Below, piece by piece: positions 9,985 to 22,016 of a DNA stretch of 64,000 nucleotides. Each line of letters starts with the position of its first letter. Position 1 is the stretch's first letter. The DNA lies in the NCBI GenBank assembly GCA_007844125.1, contig CM017559.1, forward strand, positions 69,146,546 to 69,210,545, given 5' to 3'. Made by a program: the position numbers and the translations under genes. This stretch comes from Sinonovacula constricta (taxonomy: Eukaryota; Mollusca; Bivalvia; Cardiida; Solecurtidae). Below the pieces are notes generated by a model. It was not told where the DNA came from and made no database searches. It saw only the letters and a list, made by a program, of their open reading frames with translations.

Positions 9985-12082
9985 AGTACAAATTGCTGAA
10001 TTTGAAGAAGTAGTAAAAGATAAATTGATCTGAACACTTAAGTCCAAAAATGATATATAAATGATATAATAGGCAATGTAATAGTTTCTGCTTAGACAAT
10101 TGATTGTAGTATACAAATGGTTAAAACGCACGAATTCGACACAGAAATACAGAAGTGAAATGTAGTTTTATGATCAAGTTTGCAGTAAAGGCTGTACAAT
10201 TTAAATAACTGGGTAAGTGACAGCTGCTCCCTCCGATTACTAATTTGTTTAGACATTCTGAACATAGCTAAATCTATGTTATTTTAAAAGAAACTATTTT
10301 TTTTCTAATACCTGGAAAGGTGCAATGCATTTATGCAATGAATATAATAAATGTTTAGACCAACTTCCAAGTATGTGCATTTACTAAATATTGGCATTGT
10401 TTATGTCAGATACCTTTTAAAGTACATTGACTATATTTCGAATCGTCAACTTAGTGGAAAGGCCTAAACAATTTTAACTACTTATACTGTCTTCACGAAC
10501 CAGCCTTACTTAAAAGAAACACGTAAAATCTACTGTGACTGTATTGCCATAGTAATGTTTTTGGCAAGTTTAAGTACAAGCGATTGTAAACACCGCAATA
10601 AAGTGTTTTTTCTGTACGACGCGCCAGCTGCAATCAGATCGACATGAAGGTGCTGCTAATAAATATCGACAGCGTGACGAGATTGTTGTTACTGATCATC
10701 GCCCTTCAAACTAAATGAATGCAAATGTAAATTTTGATATTAATCCGTATAAAAAAGGACAGTACAGTCTCACTAAAAAGCTATTTTGCAATTACACACG
10801 ATAACTTTACCAATGCATTGACTTAAAGGTGGCATTCGACAATTTGCCATTTTAATACATGTAACAAAAGTTTAACCGCGTTCCTGGTGTATAATACTCG
10901 CATAAACGTATTATTTTATTTTAAACAGGTATTTTTATATATTCCTATCTCGATTGTGGAGGAATATGAATCGCAAAATATATCCGCTTAAATGTCCATA
11001 ATTCCCAAATGTATAAACCAGCACCATAGGGGTTGCAACAAGAATATTTATAGACGCCAGAGCCGGATACTCGGTTGGTTAAATACCATGATCTTTAAAG
11101 AATGTGGTCACGAGGTTTACTTAGTTTAATAATAGCTAACTTTGAAGCGAGTCTCGGATAGGAAAAACATATATGTAATGACACGTGGGATGTTTTACAG
11201 GGATTTCGAGCAACAATTAACAACATTCTACGGGATCTTTTCATGTTACAGTTACTCATTTGGTTGTTTGAGTGAATAGAATGGTCCGAACTTTCGGATA
11301 CCACCTTTAAGATCACGTGGCTTTCTTCATAAAATGTCTATGCTCCATGTGTCTCTATCTGCGTAACTGCGTTGGTTAATTCGACGAACAATGAAAGTAA
11401 GATTTTCATTATATATGCAATCCAAAATATTGAAAAATGGAAATAATTTTATTTAATATTTCCTATGCTATGCAAACGGCGTAAAATGTATTAAGGTTTC
11501 AAGAAACATGTTTTAATAATTGTTAAATTAATGATTTTTGGTATTATCAAGATTGTTCGAATGCAGATATAATTTTACATATTCATATACGATTGATATG
11601 GAATGCATGTTATATATTAAACTGAATAATATACGAGTATTTACGCCTAAAACTATAAGAAATGATAACTACATTCACAAATTACAAATATAAGTAATAT
11701 AGAAAAAAAGTAAACATATATTTTATACATGTTAGTTATAGAAGGTGATTGCAAATTATTTCTAGCTTGGATTATGCACAAGTTTAATTAAACTAATTTC
11801 CCATAAACAAAACTAGTAGTCTTCCATTAAAAAATGAAATCTAATTTCTAATTTAGTTATGCTTTTCCATGCGAACGCTACAAAATCACCATGAAAAATT
11901 TCCTAAACAGTTCAGAACACGCATAGGATTAGAAACAGATAAAAAAAAAAACAATAGCGAATGATGCTTGTGTGCTGATCTGTAATCCAAATGAATTGAT
12001 AAGCTCTGCCTGAAACCAGTAAAAGTTATAACAAAGTTAAAATTAAGAACTAGAAAGGATATTATAATAAACAAATATGTAG
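9985..12082. other. AT-rich stretch without recognisable genes
   Basis: No coding similarity is visible. A 24-codon ORF at 10644-10718 has a hydrophobic core but no splice or domain support. ORFs at 11095-11316 and 11886-12074 on the minus strand have no recognisable motif. Confidence 0.55.
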
Positions 12083-12325
12083 CCAGTCTTCAGGAAGTGC
12101 GAGGCTAGAGCGCTCCGCAAACCAGGTTTAAGAGCCACAGTCGTCTTTTTACCGACTGACCGTTCAAATGCGGTAACTGCTGGATTTTCTTTCTGTGTGT
12201 TATGTCTCTTCTCTGTGTTTTGTCACATTTACATTTACCCTGTTTGCCTTTGTCTAGAGGTAGTTTGGATTTAAATATCTGTGGAAATTTTGATAGGACC
12301 TTTTTCTTATTAACCAATTCAGAGA
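12083..12325 (+). repeat. Solo fragment of the Penelope-like element terminus
   Basis: The stretch from CTTCAGGAAGTGCGAGG through GCCTTTGTCTAGAGGTAG and on to about 12325 matches, with scattered differences, the terminal sequence of the Penelope-like element at about 30150-30400. Minus-strand relatives lie at 24780, 25235 and 32826. It carries no coding sequence of its own; the ORFs read through it are incidental. Confidence 0.8.
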
Positions 12326-12395
12326 CAGGTTGGTGGAGCACAGAAACTAGTAATAAAGGCATCGAGGATTCGAGTCCTGCTAAAACTATCATTTT

Positions 12396-12425
12396 GGGGT
12401 GGTGGTGTGGGGTGGTGGTGAGGGG
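12396..12425 (+). other. G-rich tract, possible G-quadruplex
   Basis: Three GGGG runs separated by GGTGGTG-type spacers form a 30-base guanine-rich block in otherwise AT-rich DNA, compatible with G4 folding. Confidence 0.5.
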
Positions 12426-12819
12426 TATTTTACATTCGTAACTTCTGGCAAGCGAAAAACTATCGACAGATATGGTGAAGCATTTTTTTAAATTTAATTC
12501 CTAAAACTGTTATTGATAAGGTATATCAACGTTCTTGCGAGAGATATTTTGCATACCATACATGTAAAAAAAAGTAAATCGTCACATGGTTTACAACGCA
12601 TTTCAAAACCCATGCAACATTAAAAATTTAATATTTTGGGTATTTTTCATACTATTTGACTTTATATTACATTGTACAAGGCGACAGATCAGTTTTGATC
12701 TTGCATTTAAACAAAAAGAATAGCAAGAAAGCATACATTGTATTGTTTAACCCTGTGCAATTTTATTTAGATTTTATTAATACCGTACTAACTGTTAACG
12801 ATTTACTTCATTTCTGCAG

Positions 12820-12887
12820 AAGAATGGACCGAGTTATCATAAACACGGTCCTGCTGTGGTTGGTACTCTTGTACTTGGTGGAAGAAG
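12820..12887 (+). CDS. Candidate signal-peptide exon of a secreted protein
   Basis: A pyrimidine-rich acceptor (ATTTCTGCAG, AG at 12818-12819) is followed four bases later by ATG at 12824. It encodes 21 residues, MDRVIINTVLLWLVLLYLVE plus E, and meets a consensus donor AAG|GTATGT at 12887/12888. The basic residue, strongly hydrophobic core and length fit a signal peptide. The intron would be phase 1, the phase typical after signal-peptide exons of modular extracellular proteins. The frame also stays open on both sides (12656-12982), so the exon reading rests on splice signals and composition only. No downstream domain exon was found here. Confidence 0.4.
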
Positions 12888-12989
12888 GTATGTGGACAGT
12901 GAAGCTGTATCTTGGATCAGTGAGCAAATATTATATTATCTTTAGTTTAAGATTAGTAATCTCACTTAAACAAGAGGTTTAAATCATCA

Positions 12990-15861
12990 GACACCAAGCC
13001 TTGCAGTATTTATATATACTATTATGTTTCATTACTATCAACAAACACGGTACTACGTGGAGAATCTCGGGGGAATGTGGACTTCGTATAACGTAGGAAA
13101 TGAAGAACATGTGCGATGTTTAACAAAATTAGAACTAAGGAACTAAGATAGTGTTATTACAGTGAATGAATACGGGCTGGTGTAATAGATTGGAGTGGAT
13201 TTTATCAGAATGTGATTTGTGAATCGCACGCATGCGCCGTGTGTGACCCTGACTGACAGAAGCCAATTTCTTTAAACATGCATACGGAGAGACAAGACTG
13301 CTGTTGTCCAATGATTGCTGCTCAAAACATACATAAGAAAACCGAAGATAGAATGTTTGTGTAAATGGAAACACCTTTGCTGAATTAAGCAAGATGTGTC
13401 ATTAAGCGTCAACAAATTAAGCGCATATTTTGGCATTTATTCTAGTAATGGTATATAAATTATATAGAACAAATAAATACACAAACATAACATGATGTAC
13501 GAACAGATACTAAGAATATTACAGGCTGGTGGGATATTTAAAATTTATAAATAGTATATTTCTGGAGTCATGAGTAAATGCTTCCTAGCCAAAATATTCT
13601 GTCTAATGATGTTGATGATGATGATGATGTGTAAAACAAAGGTTGTAGCGTAGTGATGGTTATTAATTGGCGATATTCTTTTATTCTCATTTTAATTTTG
13701 ATGGTAATGTGTAAGTTTGAATGTTTTACAAAAATACAAGAAAACTTTTAATGGTTTGTGCTGCATACGTGTAGATATTTGGCCAATGTCTGTCTGTCTG
13801 TATGAAATGAAACTCATTTGCCTTGAAAAAAAAATTACCTGTAATTATCACGTCGAAATGTAAATTAAATGTTCGAATTTCAACCCTCAGTCCTTTACAA
13901 TAATTCGAATTATAAAATCCAACGTTCCTTATAAAACATTTTTGTCATTTAATTGGATATTCACTAACGTTTGTGCTGCCAAATCATTTCAACTAAGATA
14001 CACAAATATAATATGTCAGCTGTGTTTGTAATGTTTTCGATCACAGAAAAGTCCATTTGTGTGGTATGTGAAGACGATCGTATATTATGCTGGTTTAAAC
14101 GACATTTTTCAGTATAATCTCAGTAAAGATGTGCTCAGCAGATGCACAAATCCCCCCCCCCCCCCCCCCCCCCCCAATACACACACACACACACAAACAC
14201 TTAGCAAGGTAGATAAACAAACGCAGTCCGTTTTTCCAAGGTTACAAGAAAACCTGTAGACCCACATGAGATGTAAAACAATGTACAAAGACAAGATACA
14301 GCAATTATTGTTTAGGATTCATCGTATGCTTATACAAATGATATTCTCATGTAAATTTATTTAAATAGATTTCTTTCTTGTGATGGTCGTACCATCAACT
14401 GTCATTAAGTCCTCCCTTGTGATACAATGTATTCAATACCACATACTATAACCACAATAGTTTGACACCGGCCCGACCAAATTTTGAACTTGATTTTTTT
14501 TTTTATTTATGCGTTATAGATGGAGCGAATGTGAATGAATATACATCATCCTTTAGAGGCCTACCTGGCTGGGTTTTTTTTATATTGGCATAATTTTGAC
14601 ACCAGATGGCAATTAGTTTTAAGTTTATACTTAATTTCTGTATTCAATTTATGTTGCTATATACTAAGCTCTACCTTACCGCAACTAAAGTTGGTATGTA
14701 CATGTAAGTATTTACAAACATAATTAAGATTCTATTTATACCAACCATTTATCTCTTTTCATTAACTATGTCATACTCTTTACAATTCGGCTTTAAAAAC
14801 TGTGTTAGCGCATCTAAGGATACCAAGTTATAACTTATTCTATAAATTAAAAGTATTAGAAGCGAAAATTGAGGTCTTGAATATTGAAAAATATGAAAAC
14901 ATATTAGGCGGGAAAGGTCAATTAAAACCGGGGGCTCAGGCAGAGTTGCTATTATAGAGTATTAAATTAAAAACAATCAACAATAAATTAATAATCTTGT
15001 TGGACCACAGTGCAAATTAGAGAGTATTGTTTCTCTTCCTCGGCGTACCTGTCTAACCTCACTTTTGACCCACTGAACAAATTCTGACGCAAGGTCAGCT
15101 CGGATGAATATCTAAGCGTCTCGCATTGGTAGAAATCCCAGACAACACCATCTACAGTATTGTTCCTATTAAACGTAACAAGGGCCGATACATTTTTTAA
15201 AAGGATGGTTATTAAAGTAAAAAAATCAAGTCTCTACAGTATTGGAGTGTATATTGCATAAAACATCATTTGTCCCCGTTCGTTAAGAGAAAGGCTACGA
15301 ATTAAGAGGCACGGACGAAACAAGCGACTGGTTAATTTAGTTGTAAATATTTCAGACAAATGAACCGTAACTCTGATTGGGATCTAAACAAACTGCAACC
15401 TTGTTTTCGTAATGTCTTCTTTACATGTAATTACAAGATGCATTGCTTACATTGGCATTTTCAACTGTCTTTCACGTGTTCACATTGGATACATCTAGAA
15501 CTCTCTTTGTTTGGTTAATTTAGGTAACATGGAGCCGCGGAATGATGTATCGATGTAAACATAGAAATGAGAATTATGTAGATATGGTCGCTTTTGAGAT
15601 TTTTTTATAAAATTCATGTGTGGATAATGGGATTTTTATTTTATACCGCGATAACTGCTTATTTATTACAGCTGTGTATTAGATTAGAATCAAGCATAAT
15701 TAAAGAAGTACATTTATATCTTAAAATTAGAAAAGAACTACATAATTGTATTTCCAATTTCACTATAAACATAACATGGAGACAATGCAAGTTTTATAAT
15801 CGTGTATGTGTTTTCATTCTTACTTATATATCATTATAATAGATGACACGGAATCCGGTGA
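12990..15861. other. AT-rich stretch, no genes; C-tract and microsatellites
   Basis: Contains a (GAT)n patch at about 13608-13630 and a run of 24 C at 14152-14175 passing into (AC)n to about 14200. ORFs across the C-tract are low-complexity artefacts. Nothing else was recognised. Confidence 0.65.
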
Positions 15862-16178
15862 TTTTACCCTAACCCTTTGACCTGAGATAGAGTACCGTGA
15901 AAACACTTTGACCCGAGATAGAATACCGCCAAACAATTTGACCTGAGATAGAGTACCGTCAAAACACTTTGACCTGAGATAGAATACCGTCAAACACTTT
16001 GACCTGAGATAGAGTACCGTCAAACACTTTGACCTGAGATAGAGTACCGTCAAAACACTTTGACCTGAGATAGAGTACCGTCAAAACACTTTGACCTGAG
16101 ATAGAGTACCGTCAAAACACTCTGACCTCAGATAGAGTACTGTCAAACAATTTGACCTAAGATAAAGTACCGTCAAAA
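15862..16178. repeat. 30/31-bp minisatellite, about 10 copies
   Basis: Units share TTTGACCTGAGATAGAGTAC followed by CGTCAAA and ACAC, with single-base variants (GAATACC, CCCGAG, CAATTTG). The array runs straight into a (CA)n tract. Minus-strand ORFs with repeated L-R-S-K-C-type peptides are translations of the repeat. Confidence 0.92.
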
Positions 16179-16245
16179 CACACACACACACACAGACACA
16201 CACACACAGACACACACACACAGACACAGACACACACAGACACAG

Positions 16246-16279
<34 letters not shown>

Positions 16280-16341
16280 ACACAGACACAGACACACACA
16301 CACACACACACAGACACACAGACACAGACACACACACACAC

Positions 16342-16372
<31 letters not shown>
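16178..16372. repeat. Compound (CA)n / (CAGACA) / (TA)n microsatellite
   Basis: About 165 bases of CA repeats with regular CAGACA interruptions pass into 28 bases of alternating A/T. Minus-strand C-V-C-V ORFs here are artefacts. Confidence 0.97.
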
Positions 16373-16376
<4 letters not shown>

Positions 16377-16469
16377 GCATAGTACTACTAATACAATATC
16401 TCATATTTGCACATAAATCTATCTATTTTTATAGCAATCTGATAAATGTTAAACACTTTAGTATATATA

Positions 16470-16637
16470 CAGTCTGACCTGCATAAGCGACCCTCGGCAT
16501 TTAAACATATTATTAAGTTACACAACACAGTCTTGATGTTATTCCGTGGCGTTATCATATTAGTTACTCAGTTGTCCTGAGTCTAGATTCCCTGTCTATA
16601 TGACATAACCGATGGTCATGACATGCAGGTCAGGCTG
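16470..16637. mobile_element. Tc1/mariner-type MITE (168 bp)
   Basis: Terminal inverted repeats CAGTCTGACCTGCAT (left) and the complement of ATGCAGGTCAGGCTG (right) match with one difference over 15 bp. TA dinucleotides flank both ends, as expected of the Tc1/mariner/pogo superfamily. The CAGT start and an AAGCGACC motif just inside the left end resemble pogo-type termini. The interior is non-coding. Confidence 0.75.
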
Positions 16638-16639
16638 TA

Positions 16640-17589
<950 letters not shown>

Positions 17590-18225
17590 CGATATTTCTT
17601 TCTGAAACTTATGAATGGTGGTGCCGTACAAGCAAAAATGTTCTGAAAATGTTAAATTCTCCTATCAACCTAACTCGTCTACATTTGTCAGAGAAGTGAG
17701 AAGTGTAGAAAATATTAAACTGATGAAGACATTCACTGATGAAACTTCGCAACGGTCCACTTGTTAAGTCTAAGGTGACATGAGAAACCTCATCTATACA
17801 TCGAGAAAGCAATAAATGCTACGAAGGTCACAGTGTCAGTGGCTAGGTGTGTAAATAGAATAATTGGTCCTTTCTTATTCAAAAATAAAAAAAATGATGA
17901 AAAGTTGAATAAGGGCGCTACTTAGGTCTTTTGAAAAGAAAGTTTTTACCGACATTATGAAGGAAATGTATGAATATTGAATATGTATGGTTTCAACAAG
18001 ATGGACGCGACCCCACATAGAGCTGGTGGTGCAATCGAATCTTTAAAACAATTGACCAGGATTTTAATTCTTTTAAATCTGAAATAAATTGCTGCCATAT
18101 TAACCAGATTTTTGGCCCCTGAATGTTTTTCTTTGGGGATAATTTATAACCTAGTTATAACTGACCTACACCGATGAACTAAACGAAATAACTGAAAAAC
18201 TAAATGAAATAGACTGAATTTAAAA
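17590..18225 (+). pseudogene. Mariner-like transposase relic
   Basis: Broken plus-strand frames read, in order, a segment N-R-I-I-G-P-F-L-F, then Y-V-W-F-Q-Q-D-G with, after a one-base shift, A-T-P-H-R-A-G-G-A, then P-L-N-V-F-L-W-G. WFQQDGATPH holds the second catalytic Asp of DDD/E transposases of the IS630-Tc1-mariner group; P-L-x-x-F-L-W-G lies downstream of it in the mariner-like families with this motif. At least four stops or shifts interrupt it and the N-terminal DNA-binding domain is not readable. The minus-strand ORF at 17609-17812 is a shadow of this relic. Confidence 0.65.
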
Positions 18226-18939
18226 TTAAAAGTGTGCAATAAACTCTCAGTATCCCCTAGTAAATCGATCGCACAACGCATGTGAAAAGAAGGCAAGTCT
18301 TCAGCTGCCAAAGAGACACCTCTACTTAATATGGATTATGAATTGGAGCACGGTCACTATCATGTGATTATATAAATATTAAAGTTTGAAATAAATCTCA
18401 GAAATGCTACTCGACGCGACCAATTAACTCCAAATTATTTTTTTCCGTTTACAATACATCCTTGTTTTAACTACTAGTTATTTTGTTTAGTTAACACTAA
18501 TCCATTTGTTACCCGAATCTAAATCCCGGTTGCAAACCTGGTATTGAGCTGCAAAAGGCACAAGGCCCTTCTTATGACATTTTTCATCCCTTTTCCTCTA
18601 GTTACTCTGTTATTTCTCCTAGTTTACTCATTAAAGTGCATTTTTTTGTATATCTGCATTATACTTTATATTAATCTGAACATCTAGTTTAAACACATTT
18701 TAACATTAATGTTAACATTTGAAGCATGCCTAAGCACATTCAGTCTCTCTACATACAGACATATCACTAAATTCATTTTTATGTCACTTTGTAACATTAT
18801 AAAAACGTATCAGAGACATTTGTACGTGGACCTTGTTTGGCTTACTCATAACAGTTTCACATAGTATGTGGCCGGTAAAATGAAATTGTCCATATCAATA
18901 TAAAGAAAAAGACAGAATGGTAAGAAAAGCAGAATATTT
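18226..18939. other. AT-rich stretch, no genes
   Basis: No coding or structural signal was recognised. Confidence 0.5.
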
Positions 18940-19003
18940 TTAGGATTCAAACCTGTGACCTTTGTATCTATATTTGTGAAATTCCGACTGCGCCATTGAG
19001 TCT
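18940..19003 (-). other. tRNA-like pol III promoter relic (SINE head)
   Basis: The minus strand shows an A box TGGCGCAGTCGG (18995-18984) and a B box GGTTTGAATCC (18953-18943) at normal tRNA spacing. The presumed acceptor halves do not pair, so this is a tRNA-derived SINE or pseudo-tRNA rather than a functional gene. Confidence 0.55.
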
Positions 19004-19799
19004 TGGAACTGTTTGATTTATAAGTTTTATTATACTTTCGGACCCAATGGGGTCAATCGATATTTATTTTCGTCAGTTTTCTATTCCATGTTTCTTGTGT
19101 TCTGATATGTTCGCACCAACTGCCTTATTTCTTGTACCTGACATATTATGGCTTTAAAACAAAATTATTTTCGCCTTTTAACAATAATTGCATAAAAAAA
19201 TATAAAGGGTCTTTAGTCATTTTAATTTCCTAAATGGTAAAGTAAAGAAAACATATTTAATACAAAACTACATTGTATTGATGAAGCCCGTCATAGTTCG
19301 AAAAATATTCCTGTCTGTCCAAATACGCTTCCGTGACTTTCTAATAACATTATGATTCTATATAAATATAATTTCAATACATTGCAGAGAATATGTATCT
19401 TAATTAAATGGGTCTTTTGTGGAATTTTATTACATATATGTTTGAGAACTTTGAACATGTATCTTACCAGCACAAAGCTTCTTAAAGGTTTTTATATAAC
19501 TATCAGGTTGAACACTGATATCAAAATAACATGGCTATTATAGAGGAAACATGACACTGGAGATATTCCGAGACGATCTCAGCATATGTTTAAAAGTTAT
19601 ATCATACTAACGTAGAAAGACACATAGTTTTACATTCTAAATAATAATTTTCATGTATCTGTTTTATAAAAATAATATCAAGAAATGCTTTTTGCATATA
19701 ATGAGCTGTAAAAATGACAGCTGATTAGAAAAGACCAAAAAGACAGAACTAGAACAAAGAAAAACATGATCGGTTTTTATAGTTTATAGGACTAATTCA
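19004..19799. other. AT-rich stretch, no genes
   Basis: Overlapping ORFs on both strands at 19291-19543 show no family features. Confidence 0.5.
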
Positions 19800-20425
19800 T
19801 GTTATGTTTAAGGTTACGCTAGTCAGGTTAAGGGGTTGTTTCATTTGTTTATTTTAAACTAGTTTTCGTGAATGTTCTGGAGACTTCTGTGTTCTAGAAA
19901 TTCTTTGGGTCTATATAAGGGCTTGCTAGCTGATTTAGGTGTAAGTTTGAACATAAAGTTTGGACATATAGTTTGGAAATACTTGCAGCTTCTATATTAA
20001 ATCGTTCTGTGATGGAACTTACGTGGATTTATTTCACCCTACAGTGATATAAATATTAAAGTGTTTTGGAATTATATAAATTACATTCGTGTATTGTTCT
20101 ACCTTTGGATTATTTCAACTATGCGTATCTACGAGGACATTCTACCGAAAACTCTTCAGGATTATTCGACGTTGGATTATTATTTGGACTATTAAAGGGA
20201 CACATCCTAAAGGGACAAGCTGTAAGCTAACATTTATTTTGCATTCTCAAATTTTCTCTGTTATGTCTGTTATTATTTAGTTACGCCATGGATTTAATTG
20301 TTTATTAAAATAAAACATTATTGTACTAGTTTGTTGCTGGCTTGTGCTTTCTGTTACACCATTTCGTCGTTTAGTAAACGTGCCATTTAATAAATAAATC
20401 TAAATAAGCGACACCAGTCGTAACA
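19800..20425 (+). repeat. Solo gypsy LTR, second copy
   Basis: From TGTTA to TAACA it matches the LTR at 3107-3838, with deletions near its start (the ACAATAGTACACCAGCG segment is missing) and in U3. The TATA-like TCTATATAAGG and the AATAAA are retained. No pol sequence lies beside it. The flanking 5-mers (ATTCA, TTTAC) are not an exact target-site duplication. Confidence 0.85.
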
Positions 20426-20936
20426 TTTACGACAGTCGAATGCTGTAGCGACTACGCCTTGTGGCTATGATACTTTTATATTTATTATATGTTCGTATCG
20501 ACTGGCACCGGCCTATAAACGTATCCTGGGTTACTCGCTTGACGGGATTTTACTGGCGCTTATCAGATTACAGCCATGCCAAACGACATCTACAATAAGT
20601 AAACAGGTCGTTTAAAGACAACGGATTTCTGGCAATTTCCATGTAACCCATTGCGGTGGCGAAATATGACAATGTTCCGCATCAGGAAGTGACTCAAGAT
20701 TTTCCACTTTTGATTCCCATGTACCATTTCTTCAGGTTAATGGTATTGGGGTGGTAGGTGCTCGCAAAAGGATATATTGGTAGGTTCTTAAACAACTTTT
20801 ATCTATCCATCATTAGTAAAAATATACTAATATTCTACAGATACTTTTTCCTAGAGATAAACTTTCCACAGATAAATTTTCGTATGTATCGACAAATGGT
20901 CTACTTAGGCGTCTGTGTCGTCCGTCACAAGTGTAA
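20426..20936. other. Mixed-composition stretch, no genes recognised
   Basis: 20440-20700 is somewhat GC-richer than its surroundings, but I could not assign it to a coding or repeat family. Confidence 0.45.
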
Positions 20937-20939
20937 CAT

Positions 20940-22016
20940 ATGTGCATACAACATTCAGATTTACGTGATTGCAACTGCCAATTAGGTTGGAGCCCGTGGC
21001 GTAGTTGTAAAGTGGTCAATGACCTGCAGTGCGACTCTGTTGTTACCCAGGCTTTTGTCATCCACAATAGATGGAGTCTGGACGCCGCCTTCATGACCAT
21101 ATTTACTGACTGCGATATTTCTCATATACAGCTGACAAATGCTAACCTTGTGATACCTATATACGAGGGGATAGCCAAAAAATCGTGGACAAGTTAAATA
21201 TATTTTCCATTTTTGTGATATTTATTTAAAATTTTTACACTTTGTGCCTTGGCATCTATGACATTAGATAATAAAGTATTATAAATAATAAAGACAACGC
21301 GCCTACGCGCTCGTCTGAGGAAGCACGTGCTACTGAAACCATCCAGCTTGAGACCGAAATGCTACCTCGCCCACCGTTCTCTCCTGCGATTTTGCCTTGT
21401 TTTCAAAGTTCAAGTTACAGATAAAGGGTAAACAGTCCTGTGCGAGCTACAACAGGAAGCCCAGACCATACTGTACTCGTATTCATCAGCCTGGCTTCGT
21501 AGTGTGTTGACGCAGTTTAGACCGTCATCACCGCTGTGTTGCCGTGAACGGTATCTATTTTGAGAAAATGTGATGTGACGTTGACGTCGTCTGTTGGTAA
21601 TAAGACAGTGGAAGTACGCTGTTAGCGGTGCTAATAAAACGTGTTATATGTAAACCGTTTTGTGTATTGTTTGTATACGCTTACTGCAAATACATTATTA
21701 ATGCTGGTCACTAAATTTTACCTGGATATGAAGCATAGTGTTGATGTTGTCTTACCTTTCCACGAACTATTGGCTATCCCCTCGTATAGATAAGCCCTCT
21801 ATTTGCGTCAAAAACTATACACATATTCATGTCTTAGATAGCAGGGCCGTTACATGGAAGTCCTCATGCAGAGGGTGCTTTATTCGGTCCATTGCTTTTT
21901 ATTTGGATTCGAGGGCAATACGTTACGGGCTTCTATCATCTCCCATTGCTTTAGTTAATAAACAAAGTTTATCAATGTCTTTTGCAAAATATGAAACAAT
22001 TCGATTATTTCTTTAA
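20940..22016 (+). pseudogene. Possible ORF (about 150 codons) split by a MITE
   Basis: The frame from ATG 20940 is open up to the TA at 21160-21161. After the inverted-repeat element (21162-21786) plus one TA, a total of 627 bp or 209 codons, the same frame continues open from 21789 to 22013. The left part is Cys-rich and contains CNCQLGWSPWRSC, reminiscent of a thrombospondin type-1 W-x-x-W-x-x-C core, but too little matches for a firm call. The upstream frame closes at a TAA at 20934. An acceptor-like CATTCAG lies at about 20950, so this could be a piece of an exon. No family was identified with confidence. Confidence 0.25.
21162..21786. mobile_element. Non-coding inverted-repeat element (MITE, 625 bp)
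   Basis: Perfect terminal inverted repeats TACGAGGGGATAGCCAA (left) and TTGGCTATCCCCTCGTA (right) are flanked by TA on both sides, indicating TA-targeted insertion. Similarity extends a further 10 bases inward with mismatches (TCGTGGA / TCCACGA). The interior encodes no transposase. Confidence 0.8.

Noticed and set aside
10644..10718. 24-codon ORF with a hydrophobic core resembling a signal peptide
   Set aside because: No splice donor follows, the frame ends in TGA, and nothing recognisable continues it.
12355..12380. tRNA-like B box (GGATTCGAGTCC)
   Set aside because: No A box lies at the proper distance upstream and no stems form.
14059..14294. Pro-rich and Gly-rich ORFs on opposite strands
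   Set aside because: Both are translations of a C24 tract and the neighbouring (AC)n repeat.
16081..16404. Cys-Val-rich minus-strand ORFs
   Set aside because: They are translations of the (CA)n microsatellite and the adjoining minisatellite.
20813..21100. Minus-strand ORF overlapping the split ORF
   Set aside because: It is an antisense shadow with no motif. The plus-strand frame is the one that continues across the MITE insertion.
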